This document shows, piece by piece, positions 33,701 to 42,800 of a DNA stretch of 64,000 nucleotides. Every line of letters starts with the position of its first letter. Positions within the stretch are counted from its first letter, which is position 1. Under the pieces are notes generated by a model. That model was not told where the DNA came from, ran no database searches, and worked only from the letters and a program-made list of their open reading frames with translations. The stretch comes from Anthracocystis setariae (taxonomy: Eukaryota; Basidiomycota; Ustilaginomycetes; Ustilaginales; Ustilaginaceae): contig CAKMXJ010000004.1 of the NCBI GenBank assembly GCA_928724745.1, positions 744,001 through 808,000 of the forward strand. Direction: 5' to 3'. The position numbers were made by a program, and so were the translations under genes.

Positions 33701-34288
33701 TTCTGTACCGAGGTTGTGTTGCGAAGCGGCTTGCTTTGGCGGTTTTTGCGCCTTGGCTTCGGCCTGCTTGTTCTTATTCTCCTTTGCATTCTCCTTGGCT
33801 TTCGACTTTTCCTTGGCGTACTCGTCGCCGTTGGCTTTTTTGGGCTGCTCGGGCTTCTTCTTGTCAGCAGCTAGCTTGGTTTCCTTTGCCTTTTTGGGTG
33901 TCGATACGGATGCAGAGCCAGTTGGTTCGGAAGCAGAGGGGTCCGACTGAAGCTGCTTGAGGAACGCAGCGACCTCGCCGGAGAAAGCAGCCTCGTCGAT
34001 CTGAACGTCGGACTTCTTCTTGCCATTGGCTTTCGAGATAAGCTCGAGGTCAGCTCTGGATCCACCGAAACTCTCGATCTCGCGCATAAGAGTCTCTTCA
34101 TCAGCGCTGTCCTCCGAGTCATACGCAGGTTTGTTGGTGTTCTTGGTGGGCGTCTTCTTTGGTGTAGACTTTGAGGGAGCAGCCGCGATAGCGGTTGACT
34201 TGGCTGCAGTGGTTTCGGCAGGTGTGGCAGGCTGGGACGACTTGCTGCTGCCTGCCTTGGAGCCTTTGGGCCTGAAATCCCGCGCCAT
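30713..34288 (-). CDS. MAK21: Ribosome biogenesis protein Mak21/Noc1 (CBF/CEBPZ family)
   Basis: The 1191-residue protein has a Lys/Ser-rich N-terminus (about 1-230), then helical-repeat regions. The CBF/Mak21 domain lies at about 690-930, including FQALKADDDQERVKAFVKRICQ, PSFICGCLHLLGEL and the block YDGRKREPRFAHA...CLWDILPLLSHFHPSV. The C-terminal 250 residues are very acidic (many Asp/Glu/Ser runs) and end in basic KKRRKKQ-type stretches. Noc1 with Noc2 escorts early pre-60S particles in the nucleolus, and the human homologue is CEBPZ. Length and order agree with the family (yeast Mak21 is slightly over 1000 residues). The Lys/Gly repeat coded at 32443-32486 is lineage-specific low complexity. 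No intron is seen. With LAS1 it is the second large-subunit factor in the window. Confidence 0.93.
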   Translation of the reverse strand: MARDFRPKGSKAGSSKSSQPATPAETTAAKSTAIAAAPSKSTPKKTPTKNTNKPAYDSEDSADEETLMREIESFGGSRADLELISKANGKKKSDVQIDEAAFSGEVAAFLKQLQSDPSASEPTGSASVSTPKKAKETKLAADKKKPEQPKKANGDEYAKEKSKAKENAKENKNKQAEAKAQKPPKQAASQHNLGTESVTASRMGKGKKMVFDDEGVGKETKVKPSHSARGPLRLEAVPSWMSQTLPKLASLTNNEPLSHERVTQLLDLGADLMREESRAYDEITSSETSLNKAGGSIGTLTASDAQFVRSLLSSEGGGTLSDRISALTLLVQSSPVHNVKHMDNLLNMTRKKSREEASRATRALADWLASEGGLGSRKLRYFRDQPQLGAVSAALSSGDLAAAEAAKSHILLWAFEDHLKKFYFQFLQILEVQSHDTIAFTRKQATTQIFILLRDKQEQEQNLLRLLVNKLGDPERSVASKTSNHILELLTAHPAMKFIVVREIANLIMRPTVSAPKEGDEGGSSSNHSTHARYYGLLTLNQTVLTTKDEATANHLILLYFELFEAILKANEIKEANATADGEEGGEATKKKDKKRWKNQPRKGKGKGKGKGKQQAANKVDEPKLVKDAESKMVVAILTGVRRAFPFAKMEATVFEKHVNTLFKILHSGSFNIAIQALQLIFQLTISNPHQESSSVLTSTAITDRFYRVLYDSLLDPRLEASSKQAMYLNLIFQALKADDDQERVKAFVKRICQVLSLHQPSFICGCLHLLGELFKRTPGLRAMLTEPEEDDEEHFQDVASSDDDEEDDEKAAAKKLAAIAAKNASQNASTKYDGRKREPRFAHAGTTCLWDILPLLSHFHPSVSVHALQLLEGGRITTNADLSLNTLSHFLDRFVYRNPKQKSGMRGASAMQPMAQVSTGVTRSRTHALNEDEFFNTEAFWKKRADTIPADQLFFHKFFNLKSKAPSTNRVVTGADDQDALIDSDDEMDAIGAEMNGDKGEEEEEESELDSDDDPDEKEIWKVMKATMPGKEELEGLDDSDDDDDADEFDYVDSDEDADAGAAEDESGEDSDDDGPNVIPGMTFSDESDAEAATGDAQDGADWEDDVSDTGNVFDEDDDDLLPFTDFGSKKRGADLDEEDEDEGESAGDKKRRKKQNDNKKRKKSMQNLPTFASAEDYAHLLEGDDDEDL

Positions 34289-35766
34289 TTTGTCCGTCCA
34301 GAGGTTGTGTGGATGGGTGAGATCAAAGGATGATGATGCGGAGGGCAGTCAGAAGGTAGTCATTATTGACAGTTGATTGCTGTGTGTCGCCTCTCAAATC
34401 TTTTGGAAAGCGCAAAAAAAAAAAAAAAGTCCAAAAATTCTTTTTTTTTTTTTTTTTTGACAGATCCGCATTTTCACTACTCGGAACTCGGTCACCACCA
34501 TACCTTTTTTTTGGACTTCGTTACAAGTATTTGAAGCGACGTAACATAAACTTGGAAGGGGAAGGGCAAAAATGATATGAACGCGTCCCGAACACGCACG
34601 CATTCCACTTCTTTGCACCAGCTGAAACACACACACACACACACACAGGCGCCAAGTTGCGCAGCTGTCACCAAGTGCGTCTCTGGCTTAGAATATTGCA
34701 GGTGCCCGAGAATTGCTGGCATCTCTCCGTCTTTTTTTTTTCTCGCTTCGGAGCTCAGACTGCAGCCGCCCCCTGAACTTTGAAACCTGCACAACTCAGT
34801 CACTTTGGACGCATGCCGTTCTCGGCGATGGCGTCAAACAGTGTCAAGCGCCTCATGCACCTCTGCAGCTTGTTCCGACCCAACCGGACAGCCTTGACAA
34901 CTTAGCACGCCAGCATGCTCCTCCTCTATGCGTCTTGGCAGCCTTGCTAAATCGTTCTCGCTGTCAAAGTCCGCTTCTACTTTACTGTATCTGCTAGCGC
35001 TGCTAGCGTTGGTCGCGTGGCTATGTATGTTCGGCAACGACCGTGCAGGAGTCTACACAAGAGAGGGCACACCTTGACAACGCTAACCCATTAACCCATG
35101 CAAGCCTTTGGAATGAATGTCACGGTCTCAGTCTATAGAGGCTACACGAATCCATGCTGTCGGTTCTCCTTGGCGTGAAGGCATGAATCGATCCTGAGCG
35201 TTGCCTTCCGGTGCGCTGGCTTGGATCTGCTCTGCTCTGCTGGCCCGCGTGTCCTCCTGCGAGAGTCTTCAATTAGTGTGACAAGACGATCATGAGATTC
35301 CAAGATCAGGCTCAGCTCGTCTCGGCATCTGCAACGCCATGTCAAGCCTGACATTCACCTCGTTGCTGCTTTGCCTGGACCGAATCGCGACTGTCAACCA
35401 GCGCGCTTCCTTCTCCGTCTGCTCCGCTCATTCCTCCCCCTTCCCATACATATATACGAACGAGAAGACCCATCGAAAGGCTTCCTTCCCCTTCCCATCA
35501 TCCTAGAATCTCTCCCTCCTCTACCTCTCCCCTCCCCCCCCCCTTCAATATCAGGACGATTCCCCCCTTTGATCCAGTAGCGTTGACCGCACCGGTATCA
35601 TCAACATTCTCTTTTCAGCTTTGATCGACCTCGACCACTTCGTATCGCTTCGCATCGCATCGCTTCGCATCGCATCGCAATCCATACCATCACCTTCTGT
35701 AGCATCTAAATCCTCTGCCCGTCTCCCCTTTCCTCCCCCCTTCTCAATCTTGCCCTTACTAACAAC
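34289..35766. other. Divergent intergenic region, MAK21 promoter and DPBB-protein promoter
   Basis: This 1.5-kb gap lies between divergent genes. It holds an A15 run (34414-34428) followed 12 bases later by a T18 run (34441-34458), a CA repeat (34627-34648), and a CGCATCGCTT-type repeat at about 35648-35683. A strongly pyrimidine-rich leader (35500-35760) precedes the DPBB protein. No gene is supported. Confidence 0.6.
34414..34458. repeat. A15 / T18 inverted homopolymer pair
   Basis: A run of 15 A and a run of 18 T are separated by 12 bases, giving a potential AT hairpin. It lies about 130 bp upstream of the MAK21 start codon. Confidence 0.9.
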
Positions 35767-36894
35767 ATGACTTGCATCAAAACCATGCTCCTTGCCATTG
35801 TGGCTCTTTCGATCCTAGCTGTGGCGCAGGCCGCCCAGCCCACCATCAGCCACAATGCTGCCGTCCGTCGCCACGCTGCCATGATCCAAGATCGTCCGGT
35901 ACGTCGCTCTGTCGCCATTGGAGACGGCAAGATGATGCAGAAGAGGCAGACCGCCCAGCAGCTCGCCGACGCCGCGGCTCTTAAGCACTGGAACGACGTT
36001 TTCCAGCTGAAAAACTCCCTCTGGCAGCAGGCTGCTATGGCTGCCCTCTCCAGCGGCCAAACGCCCCCGACGTTTGACCAATACTGGGATGGCAAGGCGG
36101 ACCCCGTCGTTGCTGGAGATTCCGACTCGAACTCGAACTCGAACTCTGATTCGGGCTCTGCTCAGCCTTCGCCCGTCCCACAGCAGGACGATGCCCAGTC
36201 CAGCTCGAGCTCGAGCTCAGACTCGTCAAGCGACTCTGCTTCTTCCAGCTCTGACACTGACTCGAGTGCGCAGGCTTCTCCGGCCCCGCAGCCCCAAACT
36301 CAGCAGCAGACCACTCAGCCCATCTCCAGCTCCAGCTCCAGCTCCAGCTCCAGCTCCAGCTCCAGCTCGAACTCGAGCTCGAACTCATCCGAAGACGATT
36401 GCGATGAGCAGACGTCGGATTCAAACTCAAGCGACTCTTCTACCGACAACAACTCTGCCCCCGCGTCAAGTGCCGCTGCTGACACGAAGACCCAAGCCAC
36501 TCAGAGCAACAGCAGCAACAGCAGCAACAGCAGCAACGACTCTGGCTCATCTGCATCGTCCACATCGGGCTCATTCCAAGGCCAGGCCACCTACTATGCG
36601 CCTGGTCTTGGCGCTTGCGGCTGGACCAATGGTCCCAGTGACTACATTGTGGCGATCTCGCACTCGCTCTTCGACTCATTCGGTACGGGCAATCCGAACA
36701 ACAACCCGGCGTGTGGTCACAAGATCGCAGCGACCTACCAGGGCAAGACGATCACGGTTTCCGTTGCTGATCGATGCGAGGGCTGTGCTTGGGGAGATCT
36801 TGACTTTACCCCAACCGGGTTCCAGCAGTTGGCTTCGTTGGACCAGGGTCGCCTCAACGGTCTCACCTGGTCTTGGATCGGTGCAGGCCCTTAA
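35767..36894 (+). CDS. Secreted Ser-rich protein with a C-terminal double-psi beta-barrel (expansin/RlpA-like) domain
   Basis: The 375-residue protein has a signal peptide (about 1-23, core MLLAIVALSILAVAQA). A pro-region ends in a dibasic site (MMQKR followed by QTAQ), a likely Kex2 cut. A long Ser/Asn/Asp-rich linker (about 115-270) contains runs of Ser. The double-psi beta-barrel domain is at about 272-375: QGQATYYAPGLGACGW, then NPACGHKIAATYQGK, TVSVADRCEGCAWGDLDFTP and LDQGRLNGLTWSW. The paired cysteines and the DRC...DLD pattern are typical of barwin/RlpA-like fungal wall proteins and loosenins. These bind or loosen polysaccharides without hydrolysis. It lacks the second expansin domain. 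It is probably secreted or wall-associated. The Ser-rich linker is a likely O-mannosylation region. Confidence 0.88.
   Translation: MTCIKTMLLAIVALSILAVAQAAQPTISHNAAVRRHAAMIQDRPVRRSVAIGDGKMMQKRQTAQQLADAAALKHWNDVFQLKNSLWQQAAMAALSSGQTPPTFDQYWDGKADPVVAGDSDSNSNSNSDSGSAQPSPVPQQDDAQSSSSSSSDSSSDSASSSSDTDSSAQASPAPQPQTQQQTTQPISSSSSSSSSSSSSSSNSSSNSSEDDCDEQTSDSNSSDSSTDNNSAPASSAAADTKTQATQSNSSNSSNSSNDSGSSASSTSGSFQGQATYYAPGLGACGWTNGPSDYIVAISHSLFDSFGTGNPNNNPACGHKIAATYQGKTITVSVADRCEGCAWGDLDFTPTGFQQLASLDQGRLNGLTWSWIGAGP
36324..36368 (+). repeat. Hexanucleotide repeat (AGCTCC)n coding poly-Ser
   Basis: About seven and a half copies of AGCTCC code an uninterrupted Ser run in the linker of the DPBB protein. Related AGCTCG and AACTCG units flank it. 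Confidence 0.92.
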
Positions 36895-39869
36895 AACCCA
36901 TAAAGCATTAGAGGATCTCATAGTGACTCTACGGTCAGCTTCGGGCAAGCTGCAATCGAGGGTAGGGATGAAAGAGATACGGGTCACTGGTTTGACCTTG
37001 GTTTGTTCACGTGGTAGCCGACGTAATCGCCGCTGTCCATCTAGATGATAGGACGCGCCGTTCGCGGGCTATCCATGACAGTAGACAGCTAGACAGCAAA
37101 GCATTACAATCTGGTATTGTAATTTACAGGAAACATGGTAAATGACCTTGGCACGATCATGGATTTATCTGACACACATACTACACGCTCGAGCACAACC
37201 TCGTCCGTGAAACTAATTGAACAGGAGCTTTAAGGTCGAATGAGTAGATCAGTGTGTGTGTGGTTGAGGCGTTCGGGGCGTCACGGTCTGTCCTGTTCAA
37301 GCCAGGGTCGAGGAAGGTTGGGCTGCTCCCAAGTGGCATTTGCATCTGCGAGATCTAACAACGGGGTCGAAAGTGACACTGTGAATGGGAAAGGGGGCAT
37401 CCAGCCGAGCTCAAACGCTTGGCTCAAATTCGCGTGACCTCGCCTGTCGCTTTCTCTACTCACTAGCGGTCCCCATCTTCGGCTGATCTGAATCGTCGTG
37501 CTCAGAGCCAATCGTTATGTGACTTGGAGCCTGTCCGGAAATGCACAGTTACAGAACTATACACATTGTTTGCCAAATTAGTTACCGACGGCTTTGGGAA
37601 AATTGGGGGAGTCGCGGGCGTAATTAGCCGAGACAAAGTGCAGCAGCCGCCGTCAGAAGATCAAAGAACCTCGCACTGTATTTGATCGAGTGATCAAGAA
37701 CAAGGCTACAGACATTATTGCACACTGAGGTTCATCCACACTGCACCGTCAACCCAAAAGTTTGCAACGAGGCAACGTTGATGTTCAGTAGTGACAGCGG
37801 GGTCGAAGCAGGCTTCTGTGCAGGCTGTGTTGATGTTCTGTCTGCTACAGTATGTAGTGAAGTGATCTGCGATATTAAGAATAGCAACAGCAAGCAGGTA
37901 ACAAGCAAGCACAAGGCTGGGGGCAAATCCATGAGTGAGCGAGCGTGCGAACGTGCTTTCCGATCTCCTGGCTTCTTGTCACAGCAAGCCAAGGAGGCAC
38001 ACTCGTTTCACTTGACTGGAGATTTCACGTCGAATTGAGAGCAGTCGGCGGCACTTGCTGTGTAGCTTCCGCTTAGGTTGGGGGAACCTATACAGCAGCT
38101 GGGTTCTAATCAAATTATATACAGTACGACGGCGACTCCGACCTTTCTGTATATTATTGTAAAGGTGCAGTACCACCGTAGCTTCCTTTGTTTGGCTGTC
38201 TTGGCCCAAATTTGCCCTTTTCGCCCGACTCGCTTAGGAAGTCTCGCCGTCCGAACTTGAACCCAGTCGGTCTGTTTGCTGGTTGGTCGGAGTCAACCCG
38301 CAACAGCGGAACTGCTTCCTTTCGCCGTCACTAGAGTAGTAGTAGTGACCTTTGGACGATGAGAAAGGATAAAGGAGGCAAGCCATAAAAGACTCGAGCG
38401 AGACTGTATCGGACGGCTTAGCCAACATGTGGTGATGTTGGTTGTTTTTTGGGTTTTCTTTTCTTTCTCCTTTTTTTTTTTTTCTTCTTCTTTCTTTCTT
38501 TGTTGCAAGTTGGTCGGTGATGTGGACTGGAAACAGCCCTTCCCCTCACCAAATGTGACAGATACCGTTGCGTGCATTCATCTACGAATGTCGATCCAGA
38601 CTTGGCACTACCACTGCAAGTCGCATGACTGCAGCCAGAGTAAGACTGAGCAGGCGCAGAAAGTGGGTCATAATTCATCTCTACAGTGTATTTATACTGC
38701 ACCATTCTACTACGAGCCCAGTATGATATCTGTAGTCGACTGGACCCCTGTTCTCTCTCGCCTTGCAAGATGTCCGTGCGGTAGCCGCCGATCTTGAACT
38801 AGCTCACACTGTGCAGCACAGTAGAATTACTCTCTGCCAGGACTTACTTGCTCGCCCTGGGGGTTTTGTATTTCCAGCTTCTGGCCTCCGCCTTTTTTCC
38901 CATGCCTCAGCCTCCGCACCCGCGCCCACACTTGCTGCGCGTTGGATTTCGGCGTCACTTTGCCTTTCCCCTGCCTGCCTTTCCCCTGCCTGCCTCTGCC
39001 TCCCTGCCTCCCTAGCGAAGTTGAACCGCTCTACTGCCCTGGATTTGTTCGCTGCGCTTTCTCACGCTAACTTGTCTTAACTTCTCAGCTCGAGACGGGT
39101 TCTCCCAATTCAGTTCAAGCGCCAATCTGTCCCTTTCGCTCACGTTTCCTCATTCTCCTCGTGATTTCTCCATTCCTTTGCATCGTTCCTGCCGCTTGGA
39201 TTTACGGATGGTAGCTCGACATCGTTGAGCTTGATCGACAAACTACAAGGTGTTCCTCATCGCACGCACCCAAACCCGCTCGGAACACAAGTTGGTCCGT
39301 TGACGTCCATCTTGCAGTTGGGTCCTTCGCGGTTTTGCTTTCCTTTGAACGGAACGGTCGAAGTTACACACCTGCGCCCACCTAGCAGCCGTAAACTACG
39401 CTAGCTGCAAGCCACCGACTTACACATTCCTCCGTGACTGGCTCCCGACGACGAGCATCGCGTCCCTTTTCTCCAGCTGCCTCCTTGTTTGGTCATCCAC
39501 TGCCGTCATGAACACTTAAACCTTAACCTTAGCCTCGACACCTTTTTTCCCTGCCATCGCCAAACATTCACTCAAGCATAGTCACACGTCTCAGCAGGCT
39601 CGCCCAACTTCACAGAGACAGTTGTTGCAGCTTCAATCGCTGACGCTCGAGGTCAGATTCAAACTTCTTTCAAGTGCTTTGGCCAACCTTATCCAGCCAG
39701 TCCGCACCGCACGACCAAACCTCTTGTTGATCTGCTGCAGCCGTGTGCATGTCCTGAGGCACGTTCTGTCTTCCCTCCGTCTCGGATAGACTCGACAAGC
39801 CAACAAGGTTGGACTCTGCTGCATCTGGACTTCAACAGCTTCCAACACGGCTCGTCTCGGTCTCAGAGT
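36895..39869. other. 3-kb non-coding region, including the leader of the 1862-residue protein gene
   Basis: No gene is supported. Short frames (for example 37718-38038) show no domain or signal peptide. Sparse GTAC motifs occur (38120 and 38168). A T run lies at 38470-38483. Repeated CCTGCCTTTCCC units at about 38967-39000 and a long pyrimidine-rich tract to 39650 suggest that a long 5' leader begins several hundred bases upstream of the ATG at 39870. Confidence 0.55.
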
Positions 39870-42800
39870 ATGCAGGCAACAGGCGCCACCGCATCGGCGG
39901 CTCCATCCTCGCTCGCTGTGGATGCTCACTCAAGCTTAGAGCGCAAACCTACTTGGGCCCATATCAGCTTTGACGATGGATTCGATCTCGACCTCGCCGG
40001 CACCTCCGCTCTAGCTAACGGTTCGTCCAACACCGCCGGTCCCTCGGCACCCTCGCTATCCGATGCAACTAACTCGGATGTCGTGCAACCATCTCGACCA
40101 TCCGGTACGTATCCACGCCTAAGCTGACAACTGCTGTCTCGGGGACCCTTGTGCAACCTCGTACTGACTGCTCCCCTCCCTTTTGGTACACCGTCCGCCT
40201 TGTTTGTCTTTGTCGTGCTGATCTCTGCCGATTGTCTCCTGCATCTCCTTGCAACATCAAACAGAGGGCAACACTGGTATCGCCACAACCACTTTGGCTT
40301 CCGCTCCCTCTATCGACACGAACGTCGTTTCAGGCTCTCGGGACAAGCAGAGATTCTCTACCAGCCCCGTGTCGCCGTACAAGGCCCTCCCACAGTTGCC
40401 CGCCGTTACTTCTAGCACGTCAGTGGAACAACAATCGGCTCAGGCCGATCCTCAGCCCACTGTTGCCACCTTGCCGACCTCTTCGAGCTATGCAAGTACA
40501 CTGCACGGTCGCTCGGGATCTTCACGCGATGCTTCTCTCACTCTCACCCCGAAGCCACCAGCGACACCGCAGCAGTATTCAATTGCATCTCCAGTTATTA
40601 CAGCCGCGACACCGGAACAGCCACATCACCCTGACCCTGGCTTTACACCTACCGGCCGGCCCGGCACGCATCAGCATTCTCGATCCCAGTCGAGCGGGCA
40701 GTCTAGACACTCTCGTCCCGTGTCATCAGCAGATGCTTACACGAAGCCCATGGAGATCCTACAGTCCGAGAACTCTAGTCGACCCGGCACTGCTATGAGC
40801 CATCTCAGCGGGTCCAACTGGATCCACGATGGACCCAGCAACCGCAGCAGCGTTGTCACAGCATCCACCCTGCCCATGAATCAGATGAAGCGAACTTCGG
40901 TGCTCTCGTTCCAGACGGCAAACAGTGCAGGTTTCACCAGTGGCGAAGACGCCAGAGCCTCTGATCGAGAGCATCTCGTCGATGACAGCTTCGTCGCGGG
41001 CTCTTCTGGGGCTGTCCAGACGCAGCCAAACCACATGCGACCATGGCTGGATCAAGCTTACTCGGGTTATGGCTCATCACCCGACGAGCGATCGTTCCCT
41101 GGTGGTCTCCCAGGCTCTTTCTGGGGCGAGCCTTCATCCAGGCCGGCTGGTGCTACAATGCATCAGATCGCCTCTCAACAAAGTGCCCAATCTGAGATTG
41201 CTGGTGCTGGTGCTGTTGCTGCTGGCTCTGCCGAGCCGGAATCGACCCTTGCCAACAAATCGGAACCGGCCGCGTTGGTCGGGGTCTCCTCCGATGTTCC
41301 AAACGACGAGATCGCCAAGGACGGGATCGCTCGGAACACCCGCGAGATGGCACCCGTCAGCGTCGAGCCTAACCTGGCTCCTATCAATACCCAAGACTTG
41401 GCTCCAGCTTCACCCAACGCCCCGTACTCTTCGACCACCATTGCTGCTCCCTCTGATGAGACTGCTCAGGCCATGCTTCGATCTCCAGAGGCTATCAAGT
41501 CCCAAAACCTTCCGTTGCCACTGCTCGATGATGACGAAGCACCCCCTCTGCCAGCTAAGGATTCGATACGTCCGCCATCGAGCTCGCCCCGCAGCGGTGT
41601 TCATGCAAGCCTTAGTGGAGAAGCGAGTCCAGCTCCGGCTGATAATATCATCCCACCGCCCCTGCCGACAGAGGCAGGCATTGCTCAGCCACCGATCGCA
41701 GCCGACATGCTTCTCAACGGTCCTGCAGATCAGAAACCAGTCTCGGACTACCGAAAGAAGCCGTTGGCCAACATCAGTCCAGCACAAAAGGCAGCCGGCC
41801 TCGCTCATCTCAAAGGTCAAGACGCAGTCAAGCAGGCTGATGTGGAGATGCAGAAGCAATCTCACCCCCCTCCAACCCAGCCGCCAGCCGAGGCACCGCC
41901 CGTCCCTGTCCTCGAACGGGCTCGTCGCAAATCCAACGCAAGCCTCACCGCCGCTGCGGCACTGGCACAGGCAGCTGCATTGCCGGTCAATGACCGGGCC
42001 GACAGGCCACGCACTCCTAGTGAGGAGAGCGAATCGTCACGAGAGTCGAGTGCACCGCCTGACGGAGAAGTTGAAGCTCGCGCCGAATGGGAACGTCGCC
42101 GTAGAATGAAACGTAAAAACGCAAAAGCCAACAAGAAGCAGACCGACTCGGGCAAACAGCAGAAAGGTCGTTCGGATACATTCAGGAATCAGCTGAAGCC
42201 ACTTCAGCTCGTTCCTGCCGACAACAACAACGGCTTCGGCGATCGTAACGGCGTTTTCAACACTACTTCCAACACGACTGCGCGAGGCTCAGGCGACCGC
42301 AACAGTGTCGCATTCAGCAACCGAGGACCAACTACTCCCGACGGTCCCGGACCTGCTCAGACGTACAGCACACAACAACTGCAAAAGCTGCAAGCCCGCG
42401 AACAGCGAAGGAGTGCAGGCGCGTTCAGCGCAGCTATGGCCGCCGCAAACGTCGTCTCGAGTGGTAGCAATGGGCCCTACCCAGTGTTTACTTCGCCTAG
42501 CATGGGTCCGCAGAAGGGGGGATCGAGACAGTATCCTGGTCTCATGGCCCAGCGCAGCCTCGTACCGCCATTCGAACTGCAGTATCGACCGGATGGGCTT
42601 CCTTCAGCCATGATCGGGCCAGATGGCATTCGCCGAAGCCTCAACGACCCCGAGGTATGCTTGGAGTGCATGATGCGAGACGAGGACATGATTGATATCC
42701 GTGTGGTGGGCGAAGGCGTCTGGGAGCGCGAGAGTGACAAGGAGTTCGAGGAAGCGGTGAGACTCGAAGCTGAGGAGGCAGCCAACGGTCATAGCAGCAT

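Noticed and set aside
36074..37048. A 324-codon Thr/Arg/Pro-rich frame over the DPBB gene
   Set aside because: It is a shifted reading of the Ser repeats; the main frame has the signal peptide and barrel domain.
40925..42109. A 394-codon plus-strand frame inside the 1862-residue gene
   Set aside because: It is a +1 shadow of a long Ser/Pro-rich frame with no independent features.
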